DNA from: Candidatus Zixiibacteriota bacterium
GTDB taxonomy: Bacteria > Zixibacteria > MSB-5A5 > GN15 > JAAZOE01
Direction: 5' to 3'
Length of the DNA: 9,854 nucleotides
NCBI GenBank assembly: GCA_030588275.1
Contig: JAUUYJ010000072.1
Span: 1-9,854, forward strand
Shown in pieces: positions 1 to 6,898 of this stretch; position 1 is the first letter of the stretch; each line of letters starts with the position of its first letter. Both the position numbers and the translations under genes were made by a program. The notes under the pieces were generated by a model, which worked only from the letters and a program-made list of their open reading frames with translations, was not told where the DNA came from and did not search any database.

Positions 1-1730
1 ATATTGATGGTGACGGACATTGCGCCGATGCCGACAATTGCCCCACAATTTACAACCCGACTCAAGCCAACTCCGATGGGGATACCTATGGCAATTTGTG
101 TGACAACTGCCCAACCGTAACCAATCAAGATCAAAGCGATACTGACGGCGACACCATTGGCGATTTATGCGATAACTGCCCCGATGATGCCAACGTAAAT
201 CAGGCTGATGCTGATGGAGACAATATCGGTGACCTGTGCGACACCTGCCCCAATGATCCACTAAATGATATTGATGGTGATGGGTTTTGTGCCGATCAGG
301 ACAATTGTCCTTCTATCTATAATCCCGATCAACTCGATGTCGATGGCGACAGTTATGGAGATTTGTGCGATAACTGCCCGGATATCGCCAACAACGATCA
401 ACTTGATAGCGACGGCGATGGTATCGGTGACCTGTGCGATGAGTGTACCGACACCGATGGGGATGGCTATGGTGACCCCGGTTTCCCAGCCAACACCTGC
501 ACCGTGGATAACTGCCCCGATATCAGTAACCCCGATCAGGCAGATGAAGATGGTGATGGCATCGGAGACGTATGCGATATCGGGAATGCTGTTTGGGACG
601 AGATTTACACGCCGACTCTGGCCCTAACGGTATCAAATGATGGTAACTTTGGTAATCAGGGTATGGGTGGCTTCACCCTTGACTTCAGCATCAGTGGTGA
701 TTGCGACCCCTTCGCCGACGTTTACATTTATGATGGTTCGCCTGTAATTTCCTATATCAACCTCAAAGATGGTAATGATACCGTCGCTTATCACGCGATG
801 TTTGGGAACCATCCCTTTATGATTCTTGATTCCATCAATCCGATGATTCCAACCGAAACAACACCCGACTATGATGTCTTCCATAGTGGCACATTCGCCA
901 CCCCGGATACATTTATCGCGATTGAAAAAACCTGGTGGGCTCCCAAGACACCGGATAGCAGTGATTTTGTGATTCAACGGATGACACTCTATTCTCTTGA
1001 TGGTCAGGCGCATCATGGCTTGACGATTGGAGAGGTTATAGATTGGGATGTTCCCTCTTCTAATGGTGCCCAGAATTATGGCCACTATGATAGTGATCGC
1101 AACCTAATTTACCATCAGGGTACCTTGGGAGAATATCAGGGTTGTATCCCGTACGATCAACGCTGGGGTGGAATGGCAATGTTGGGGTATTATGTATCCG
1201 ACTCCTGCGGTTTTACCAAAGGTTCTCCTTATGCCGCATTTACCGAGTCGAATGAGACCTGGGTCTGGCCTAATTCCGGTTTTGTCGAGGCGGAGATGTT
1301 TACCATAATGCAAAGGCCGGGTTACGAAATTTATGCTACCGACGAAGATATATTTTCAACTCTGATCTATTTCCAGGGGTTTAGCCTGGGACCAGACGAT
1401 ACTCTGGTGATATATACTGCCTTGTCTTCGGTACAAAATGCTCAAGGTCCAATTGGATGGGAGCTTTTTAACAATATCGACAAAGCAGAAGCGTGGATGC
1501 TTGATCACGTTGTCAATCTTTGCTATCTCTGCGGCGATGCAGATGGGGATTGGCACCACAATATTGTGGACCCTATCTATTTATTGAATTTCATATTTAA
1601 GCATGGCCCTGCTCCCGATCCTTTGATTGCCGGCAACGCCAATTGCGATGGTAATGTCGATGTGGCCGATGTTGTATACCATATTAATTACATCTTTAGG
1701 GGTGGACCACAGCCTTGTGATTGTAAATAA
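1..1730 (+). CDS. Secreted thrombospondin type-3 repeat protein with C-terminal dockerin (5' partial)
   Basis: The frame is open from base 3, so the gene starts left of the window; 575 residues are visible and any signal peptide lies outside. Residues 1-192 are thrombospondin type-3 repeats with DNCP and DxDGDxxGDxCD motifs, which bind calcium and form extended extracellular stalks in known proteins. Residues 195-505 form a beta-rich region with several aromatic motifs (EKTWWAP, GEVIDWDVP, NLIYHQG) that I do not recognise as a named family. Residues 507-575 are a dockerin type I-like module: two calcium loops (GDADGD and GNANCDG) each followed by an IYLLNFIF-like helix, with cysteines at 507, 510, 548, 572 and 574. 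The stop is TAA at 1728. A strong terminator follows, so the gene ends its transcript. Export and surface location are inferred from the domains. The role could be adhesion, scaffolding or glycan binding. The module calls are secure, but the function is unknown. Confidence 0.88.
   Translation, partial: IDGDGHCADADNCPTIYNPTQANSDGDTYGNLCDNCPTVTNQDQSDTDGDTIGDLCDNCPDDANVNQADADGDNIGDLCDTCPNDPLNDIDGDGFCADQDNCPSIYNPDQLDVDGDSYGDLCDNCPDIANNDQLDSDGDGIGDLCDECTDTDGDGYGDPGFPANTCTVDNCPDISNPDQADEDGDGIGDVCDIGNAVWDEIYTPTLALTVSNDGNFGNQGMGGFTLDFSISGDCDPFADVYIYDGSPVISYINLKDGNDTVAYHAMFGNHPFMILDSINPMIPTETTPDYDVFHSGTFATPDTFIAIEKTWWAPKTPDSSDFVIQRMTLYSLDGQAHHGLTIGEVIDWDVPSSNGAQNYGHYDSDRNLIYHQGTLGEYQGCIPYDQRWGGMAMLGYYVSDSCGFTKGSPYAAFTESNETWVWPNSGFVEAEMFTIMQRPGYEIYATDEDIFSTLIYFQGFSLGPDDTLVIYTALSSVQNAQGPIGWELFNNIDKAEAWMLDHVVNLCYLCGDADGDWHHNIVDPIYLLNFIFKHGPAPDPLIAGNANCDGNVDVADVVYHINYIFRGGPQPCDCK
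3..578 (+). repeat. Thrombospondin type-3 repeat array, about 8 units of mostly 69 bp
   Basis: Units begin with an Asp-Asn/Thr/Glu-Cys codon trio at 33, 102, 171, 240, 300, 369, 438 and 507. The spacing is 69 bases (23 codons) except for one shortened 60-base step between 240 and 300. The unit at 438 lacks the proline after the cysteine and has an irregular second half (TDTDGDGYGDPG). Most units carry two cysteines and an Asp-rich DxDGD loop, the standard calcium and disulfide layout of this repeat. The array continues to the left of the window. The codons differ between units, so it is not a fresh DNA duplication. Confidence 0.85.
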
Positions 1731-1745
1731 TACCTGATTTTCTAT

Positions 1746-1780
1746 AAAAGCCAGAGCCTTGATGAGGCTCTGGCTTTTTT
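1746..1780 (+). terminator. Rho-independent terminator after the TSP3-dockerin gene
   Basis: A perfect 10-bp inverted repeat (AGCCAGAGCC at 1749-1758 and GGCTCTGGCT at 1766-1775) has a 7-base loop and is followed by a run of T. It extends by three A-T pairs at the base. It starts 16 bases after the stop codon. Its position means the next gene needs its own promoter in 1781-1867. Confidence 0.93.
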
Positions 1781-1867
1781 AACATACAGCTTGTATTATT
1801 GTAATTTTCGTGTAAATTAAAACAGCAAACGATTGGTACTGCCAAGCTGAATAAATTCAATATCAGC

Positions 1868-1873
1868 AAAGGA
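1868..1873 (+). promoter_or_regulatory. Ribosome binding site for the propeller-dockerin gene
   Basis: AAAGGA lies six bases upstream of the ATG at 1880. It supports that start, which is also followed directly by a signal-peptide-like segment. Confidence 0.6.
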
Positions 1874-1879
1874 CCAACG

Positions 1880-4138
1880 ATGTCGATAGTAAGAGCTATT
1901 CTTTACACCTGCCTAATCTGTATAATAAAAATTAATCTCATTTCGGCTCAAACGGTTCCGATAGAAACCTCTCCATTTTGGCAATCATCAGAATCAAATC
2001 TCTATTCAACCGGGATGATCTGGCGCGATTGTAACAATGACGGCTACATTGATGTTTTCTATTCCAATGGAAACGATATTGTCCTCGCCCCCAACACAAT
2101 TTATTTGTCCGATCATGGAGAACTTCCCGCTTCAGCTTCATGGGTTTCGGCAAACAGCGAGTATTCAGGACATTGTGCCGTTGGTGATATAAATGATGAT
2201 GGATGGGCCGATTTTTTTGTTTCCAATTTTCTCGGGCAGGATGGCTTCTCTACCGCTAACTTTTCAAACTTGTATCTCAATAGTGATGGACTACCGAACC
2301 AGTCACCCGATTGGAGTAATACAGACAGCATCTATTCATTCTCCTGTGCTACAGGGGATGTTGATGGAGATGGCGATTTAGATATTGCCGTCGCCACCGG
2401 TGAACCGTATGGCAGTCGAAAAATTGTCGACAGGATATATTATAATGTAAATGGCTCCTTTGAATCGGAACCGGGCTGGCAATCTCAGGCGATGACCGAA
2501 GCGATGGATGTTACTTGGGGGGATGTTGACAATGATGGCGATCTTGACCTGGCTTTTGCTTATAACGATCGTCCACCAGCCATTTTCTACAACGGTGGGA
2601 GTTTTTTAGAGACTACTCCATCCTGGCAGGCAGATCATAACGAATCTTCCAATACCCTTATTTTTGGCGATGTCAATGGAGATGGTTGGCTCGATCTGGT
2701 TGTTGCCTTCAATGACCAACTTGGTGGTGGGGGATATTTTCGAGTTTATTATAACGATGGTACGGGGCAGTTAGACGGCAATTATGGGTGGCAATCTTCA
2801 TCAGGTGGTTACGGCTCCGGGCTGGCCCTTTATGATTACGATTATGATGGAGATCTTGATTTGGCTGCAGGACGCTGGTTTGATAAGGCGCGTATTTATG
2901 AAAACACCGGTATCGGTTTTACATTAACGCCGGTTTGGCGAGCCGATGCCTCGACCGTTGTTGAGGAGATGGCGTGGGTTGATGTTGATGGTCATGGTCT
3001 CGAACCAAGAGCCGACACAATTTCAAATGTAGCCGGCAAGAAGGTTTATTACACCACTCATGCTCCCCTATATGCGATAGACTCAGTTATGGTTGATGGA
3101 GCCCTGCTCGGTCACCCCCAGTTCTGCTACGACCTTATTTCAGGCTGGGTAGCATTGGAGGTTGAACCAACTACCGAGTTGATAATTTGCTCGCAATATT
3201 CCTTTACCAACGATCTGGCGATTTCACATTGGGATACATACAACATGGTCTGGGGAAATAGTAACCCATCACCAATTCTGTTTTCAGCCGATACATTGAT
3301 TGGCTTTGCTCCTCTTGAAGTGAACTTCTCCGACCAGTCGATTGGAGCGAGCGAATGGAATTGGGAATTTGGAGATATGCAAACATCCGAAATTGCTCAC
3401 CCAACCCACACATATCAGCAGGCAGGATCATTTGATGTATCCTTACGAAATCTTCTACCTGATGGTCCCCACTTTCGCTCAACCGAAAAAATGATTATCA
3501 CGTTAGCCGATAGTCTGTTTTTCCCCGAATTAGAACTGCTGGTCAATCAACCGATTGTGGTGCCAATTTCTTTGACCAACGCCCATCCGTTACAAAAACT
3601 GGTATTAACAGTTTCATTCAATGGTCCACCCGACCTGAACTATTTGGGACTTGATTTAACTGCCTGCCGGTCGGATTATTTTCAACAGATTTCGATATTA
3701 GAACTGGATACAGCCGCCAATAATCTAGCCATTGAATTTATTGTTGGTATCAATATTGGTAAACCACCCCTCTCTCCTGGAACGGGTTTCATTGCCAACC
3801 TGATTTTCAGCGCCGCCAGTTCAGGAGGTGAAGTCAGACTCGAAACGGTTACAACATCTTCTGAAACAACCGTTTTGGATGCTGGGTATATTTCCTATGA
3901 GCCATACTCAAACATTGGTCTAATCAACATAGGAGAATGTGGTGATGCATCCGGTGATGGCCATGTTAATGTCGGAGATGCCGTCTATCTGATTAATTTC
4001 ATTTTTAGAGATGGCCTTCCCCCGTCGGTTTTTGTTTCAGGGGATGCCAATTGTGACAGTTTTGTAAATGTTGGTGACGCCGTTTATCTTATCAATTTTG
4101 TCTTCAGCGACGGAACACCCCCCTGTTGCAACGATTGA
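1880..4138 (+). CDS. Secreted FG-GAP beta-propeller / PKD / cohesin-like / dockerin protein
   Basis: This complete 752-residue protein begins with a probable signal peptide (basic MSIVR, then a hydrophobic stretch to ISAQ near residue 24), so it is probably exported. Residues 34-380 hold seven repeats with an early tryptophan and, in six of them, an FG-GAP/VCBS calcium loop of the DxDxDGxxD type. Seven such repeats fit a seven-bladed propeller. Residues 464-542 are a PKD domain (APLEVNFSDQS, WNWEFGD, HTYQQAGSFDVSL). Residues 545-682 resemble a cohesin-like beta-sandwich (IVVPISLTN, LVLTVSF, LSPGTGFIANLIF). Residues 687-752 are a dockerin-type tail with two calcium loops at 689-700 and 722-733. 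Related architectures occur in surface adhesins and extracellular matrix proteins. No catalytic motif is visible. The cohesin call is the weakest. It follows a terminator, so it is probably transcribed alone. Confidence 0.9.
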   Translation: MSIVRAILYTCLICIIKINLISAQTVPIETSPFWQSSESNLYSTGMIWRDCNNDGYIDVFYSNGNDIVLAPNTIYLSDHGELPASASWVSANSEYSGHCAVGDINDDGWADFFVSNFLGQDGFSTANFSNLYLNSDGLPNQSPDWSNTDSIYSFSCATGDVDGDGDLDIAVATGEPYGSRKIVDRIYYNVNGSFESEPGWQSQAMTEAMDVTWGDVDNDGDLDLAFAYNDRPPAIFYNGGSFLETTPSWQADHNESSNTLIFGDVNGDGWLDLVVAFNDQLGGGGYFRVYYNDGTGQLDGNYGWQSSSGGYGSGLALYDYDYDGDLDLAAGRWFDKARIYENTGIGFTLTPVWRADASTVVEEMAWVDVDGHGLEPRADTISNVAGKKVYYTTHAPLYAIDSVMVDGALLGHPQFCYDLISGWVALEVEPTTELIICSQYSFTNDLAISHWDTYNMVWGNSNPSPILFSADTLIGFAPLEVNFSDQSIGASEWNWEFGDMQTSEIAHPTHTYQQAGSFDVSLRNLLPDGPHFRSTEKMIITLADSLFFPELELLVNQPIVVPISLTNAHPLQKLVLTVSFNGPPDLNYLGLDLTACRSDYFQQISILELDTAANNLAIEFIVGINIGKPPLSPGTGFIANLIFSAASSGGEVRLETVTTSSETTVLDAGYISYEPYSNIGLINIGECGDASGDGHVNVGDAVYLINFIFRDGLPPSVFVSGDANCDSFVNVGDAVYLINFVFSDGTPPCCND
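1979..3019 (+). repeat. Seven FG-GAP/VCBS-type protein repeats (predicted beta-propeller)
   Basis: Tryptophans 34, 88, 145, 200, 249, 304 and 353 open successive repeats spaced 49-57 residues apart. Calcium loops follow at residues 50-58, 103-111, 160-168, 215-223, 264-272 and 319-327, of the form D-x-D/N-x-D-G-x-x-D. The seventh loop (DVDGHGLEP, residues 368-376) has lost two acidic positions. The repeats are diverged at DNA level and are seen only in the protein. Confidence 0.8.
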
Positions 4139-4170
4139 AAAAAACGGCTTATGCTCTACTGCCGAGAATC

Positions 4171-4199
4171 TTGCAATTTTGATTCAAATTGCCTATAAT
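4171..4199 (+). promoter_or_regulatory. Candidate sigma-70-type promoter upstream of the tandem receiver gene
   Basis: TTGCAA (4171-4176) and an exact TATAAT (4194-4199) are separated by 17 bases, the optimal spacing. It sits in the 187-base gap after the propeller gene and would give a 5' leader of about 120 bases. Promoter consensus in this lineage is unknown and the region is AT-rich, so chance matches are possible. Confidence 0.45.
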
Positions 4200-4325
4200 T
4201 ATTCCTGGCACTATCTGAAATCCGTATTGTTCATTTTGATGATTATTATCAAAGAACCTTCATCCTCATCCATTTCTTCCGTATTGTCTGTGCCGCTGTT
4301 TATACTATAATTTGGAGCGCAAGCA

Positions 4326-5090
4326 ATGGATCATAAGAGTAGTTTAATTCTAATTGTTGCCGAGAAATCACTCTCTATTGTCTCACTCGCCGAGGCCCTT
4401 GGAGGAAACAATCGGGTTGCAAATTGCCCAACACTTAGCGAAGCCACCAACTACCTCAAAGATAGAGCCGTTGATCTGATGATTGCGACAATTAACGGTT
4501 CCAGTTGCGATGATGCCGAGCACATCCGAACGATCAGATTGTTACAGCCTGACCTCCCTTTGATTCTTATCACCGACTCTGAAAACACTGCCTTCACCCC
4601 TGATCCAGAGATTGCCGGTATAATTACCGGACCATTTAGAATTGGACATTTGGAGGAGATGATCAGCGGTATTTTTTTGGAGCGAAAGAAGAAAGAGGCA
4701 ATATCTGAATCCGAAATTAAAACCGGCGGCAAATCGCTTCTCGTAGTCGATGACGACGAAACGTTTCGAACCGTTCTAATCAGGACGCTGACCTTGTCGG
4801 GATATTCCGTTAAGGGAGCTACCGACGGGAAGATGGCGCTTGAGATCATTGAACGGGGTTCGGTTGACACGGTTATTACCGATGTCAACATGCCCCACAT
4901 GGATGGGTTGACCCTTCTTAATAAGATAAAGAAGAACCACCCCCAAATTCCGGTGATATTAATCACCGGCTATCTTTCGGCCAACAAAACCGATATTGAC
5001 GACCAATATGAGCCGGATGGCTTTTTAATGAAGCCCTTTAATGTTCATGGCATTATCGAACTCCTCGAAAATATTTCTAAATTGGACTAA
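4326..5090 (+). CDS. Tandem receiver-domain response regulator, first receiver degenerate
   Basis: The protein has 254 residues and no DNA-binding or enzymatic output domain. Residues 137-250 form a canonical receiver: acidic pocket D142-D144 (VVDDDE), phosphoacceptor D186 (ITDVNMP), T214 (LITG) and K236 (MKPF). Residues 5-118 have the same beta-alpha pattern but not the chemistry. The acidic pair is replaced by VAEKS, the phosphoacceptor position is T55 and the lysine is G102 (TGPF); only the switch threonine T83 (LITD) remains. The first half is therefore probably a pseudo-receiver used for binding or dimerisation, joined by a charged linker (118-136). GGAG at 4314-4317, eight bases from the ATG, supports the start. 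No histidine kinase is next to it. It precedes a phosphatase and a Ser/Thr kinase, so it may act through protein contacts in that circuit, which is inferred from gene order. It could also be an unrelated CheY-like switch. Confidence 0.9.
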   Translation: MDHKSSLILIVAEKSLSIVSLAEALGGNNRVANCPTLSEATNYLKDRAVDLMIATINGSSCDDAEHIRTIRLLQPDLPLILITDSENTAFTPDPEIAGIITGPFRIGHLEEMISGIFLERKKKEAISESEIKTGGKSLLVVDDDETFRTVLIRTLTLSGYSVKGATDGKMALEIIERGSVDTVITDVNMPHMDGLTLLNKIKKNHPQIPVILITGYLSANKTDIDDQYEPDGFLMKPFNVHGIIELLENISKLD

Positions 5091-5148
5091 TAATTTCGTT
5101 TGGCTCAGAAACTGTGCAAATTAGCCCAAATTTATCTATCTTTTTCAT

Positions 5149-5178
5149 TTACCAATTCATTAACTTGCCGTATATAAT
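5149..5178 (+). promoter_or_regulatory. Weak candidate promoter upstream of the phosphatase-kinase pair
   Basis: An exact TATAAT at 5173-5178 is preceded by TTACCA (5149-5154) with an 18-base spacer. A different element, TAAATTTG at 5193-5200, matches the TAnnTTTG -7 box of Bacteroidota but has no -33 partner at normal spacing. The 156-base AT-rich gap has no terminator I could find, so read-through from the receiver gene is also possible. Confidence 0.3.
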
Positions 5179-5246
5179 AAAATGCCAGAGCGTAAATTTG
5201 AGCACCCCTCTGTATTTAGAATGACATCACCAACTTTGGGAAAAAT

Positions 5247-6896
5247 ATGTTAAGATTAATTGGTACCGATTCTGCAAGATATTATTCCTGGGAATTAACC
5301 CCGGGGCAACACATGATTGGCCGCAAAAGCGATTGCGATCTCCCTGTTATTAATAATACGGTTTCGCGCAAGCATGCGCGATTGGAAGTTCCTGACACGG
5401 GGGATGAATGTACCTTGACTGATCTGGATAGCCACAATGGTACATTTATAAATGGTCAAGTCTTAAAGGGATCGTCAACTGTCAAAGCGGGCGACCACAT
5501 TCGCTTCGGGCAAACAGAGTTTAAATTGTCGGGTGGAACCGAGGAACAGGATTCCACAATGGGTGGCGGGCGAGCCGCCATCGTTGATGCCAGCCCGATG
5601 GAACATTCGGTAATGCTTTCGATGGATGAAGCCCTCAAGCCACTCCCCTCAAAAATAACCGATCTGCCACAGTTGGTTCCAACCCTTTTTAACATGGCAA
5701 AAATGCTCGTTCTTCCAGAACCACGAGAAGTGGTCCTGGAAAGATCGCTTGACATGGTCTCCAAACTGATCCCTCATGATCGTCTGGCGGTGCTGTTCAT
5801 TATCGAAGGCTCCGATGAGTTGCAGACCGCCGCCTCGATTCAGCCACCCGGTAAATCGGAAAGCGACTTCAGACTGTCTCAAACTATCGTGAATGAAATA
5901 TTAAAAAACAGAAACGCCATATTAATCGCTGATGCCGCCGAAGATTCTCGTTTTGCTGAGCAACAATCGATAATCATGTCGGAGATGAAATCGGCGATGG
6001 CTGTTCCCCTCCTGGACGAGGGAAAAGTTCTGGGGATATTATATGCCGAAACTTTAAACCCCTTGCACCATTATAACGATTCTTACCTGAGACTATTCGC
6101 CACCGTTGGTAATATTATCGCATCCCGGTTATTAAATTATGCTCTTTTAACCGAACGTCAGGAAAAGCAGATTTACGAATCGGAATTACACCGGGCTTCA
6201 CAGATTCAAGAAAGCCTTACGCCCACAAATATCCCCGACCTTCCCGGATATTCGATTGAGACTTTCCAGGAACAATGCCGGGCCGTTGGTGGCGATCTTT
6301 ACGAATTAACTCTCATGCCCGATGGTAGCTTGATCTTCATGGTGGCTGATGTTAGTGGTAAAGGGATGGGAGCGGCATTATTGATGTCCAATATTCTGGC
6401 ATCATTTCGAATTCTTTTTGAAGACAACAGTTTTGATTTAGAGAAGGCTGTCACCAGCGTTTCTCTTCAACTGTACAAATATAGTCCTTCGGAAAGTTTT
6501 GCGACCCTTTTTATTGGCATTATCAAAGATAATAAGTTGTCATATGTGAACGCCGGGCACAACCCTCCGTTACTTTTGCGACAGGATGGATCACTGGAAT
6601 ATATTGAAGCATCAGGCACCATGATTGGCGCTTTTGATTTTTCCAGCTGGAGCGAAGAGAGTACCATTATGAATCAGGGGGATTGTTTTGTCGTCTTCAC
6701 CGATGGAATCCCGGAAGCAACGCTTGGCGGAGATGAGGATTTCTCCGACGAACGGTTGGAACAATTGATCCAATCTCATGTCGGCTGTTCCCCAGAGGAA
6801 TTGACGACTCATATTATGGATGATGTCAATAATTACCTCGGGGAATCACCCCGGACCGATGATATCACAATGGTTATTATTAAGAGGAATGACTGA
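5247..6896 (+). CDS. FHA-GAF-SpoIIE/RsbU-type protein phosphatase (PPM family)
   Basis: This 549-residue protein has no membrane segment and is probably cytoplasmic. Residues 3-95 are an FHA domain with the phosphothreonine-binding signature G25-R26, SRKH (40-43) and HNG (63-65). Residues 140-300 fit a GAF sensor domain, whose ligand cannot be read from sequence. A short helical linker (302-323, ERQEKQIYESELHRASQIQE) leads to the phosphatase at about 330-547. That domain has GGDLYE (metal ligand D350), DVSGKGMGAAL (D368), NAGHNPP (435-441), FTDGIPEA (D486) and TDDITM (D538-D539), so the metal site looks complete. SpoIIE/RsbU enzymes remove phosphate from Ser/Thr, classically on anti-sigma factor antagonists. 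No STAS or anti-sigma gene is visible here. The gene overlaps the next one, a Ser/Thr kinase, which makes the kinase or its targets the likeliest substrates. The ribosome binding site is weak (GGGA at 5238-5241), but the FHA domain begins directly at this ATG. Confidence 0.93.
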   Translation: MLRLIGTDSARYYSWELTPGQHMIGRKSDCDLPVINNTVSRKHARLEVPDTGDECTLTDLDSHNGTFINGQVLKGSSTVKAGDHIRFGQTEFKLSGGTEEQDSTMGGGRAAIVDASPMEHSVMLSMDEALKPLPSKITDLPQLVPTLFNMAKMLVLPEPREVVLERSLDMVSKLIPHDRLAVLFIIEGSDELQTAASIQPPGKSESDFRLSQTIVNEILKNRNAILIADAAEDSRFAEQQSIIMSEMKSAMAVPLLDEGKVLGILYAETLNPLHHYNDSYLRLFATVGNIIASRLLNYALLTERQEKQIYESELHRASQIQESLTPTNIPDLPGYSIETFQEQCRAVGGDLYELTLMPDGSLIFMVADVSGKGMGAALLMSNILASFRILFEDNSFDLEKAVTSVSLQLYKYSPSESFATLFIGIIKDNKLSYVNAGHNPPLLLRQDGSLEYIEASGTMIGAFDFSSWSEESTIMNQGDCFVVFTDGIPEATLGGDEDFSDERLEQLIQSHVGCSPEELTTHIMDDVNNYLGESPRTDDITMVIIKRND

Positions 6897-6898
6897 TG
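6883..6898 (+). promoter_or_regulatory. Kinase ribosome binding site and TGATG stop-start overlap
   Basis: AGAGGA (6883-6888) lies inside the end of the phosphatase gene, seven bases before the kinase ATG at 6896. The phosphatase stop TGA (6894-6896) shares its last base with that ATG. This layout usually means translational coupling and supports M1 over the in-frame Met at residue 7. Confidence 0.75.

Noticed and set aside
96..1730. A start codon at TTG 96 for the first gene
   Set aside because: The same frame is open to base 3 and encodes a further TSP3 unit, so this TTG is an internal leucine codon and the gene starts outside the window.
1791..1818. Possible promoter TTGTAT-16-TAAATT upstream of the propeller gene
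   Set aside because: A promoter is expected here after the terminator, but each box matches consensus poorly and the gap is AT-rich, so this placement cannot be supported.
1521..4135. A cellulosome or polysaccharide-degradation locus, because of the dockerin domains
   Set aside because: No glycoside hydrolase, carbohydrate-binding module or scaffoldin is visible, and dockerin tails are widespread on non-cellulosomal proteins in such lineages.
4145..4164. CGGC/GCCG hairpin as a terminator after the propeller gene
   Set aside because: The stem is only four base pairs with a large loop and there is no T run.
4068..4310. An 80-codon open frame across the end of the propeller gene and the following gap
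   Set aside because: It overlaps the dockerin coding region in another frame, has no ribosome binding site or recognisable domain, and its tail is low-complexity AT-rich sequence.
4284..4311. TTGTCT-16-TATAAT promoter directly before the receiver gene
   Set aside because: Transcription would begin about 8 bases before the ATG and exclude the GGAG ribosome binding site, so the element at 4171-4199 is preferred.
5247..6896. The phosphatase as a classical RsbU acting on a sigma-factor partner switch
   Set aside because: The catalytic domain is of that type, but no STAS-domain, anti-sigma or sigma-factor gene is in the window; the coupled neighbour is a Ser/Thr kinase.
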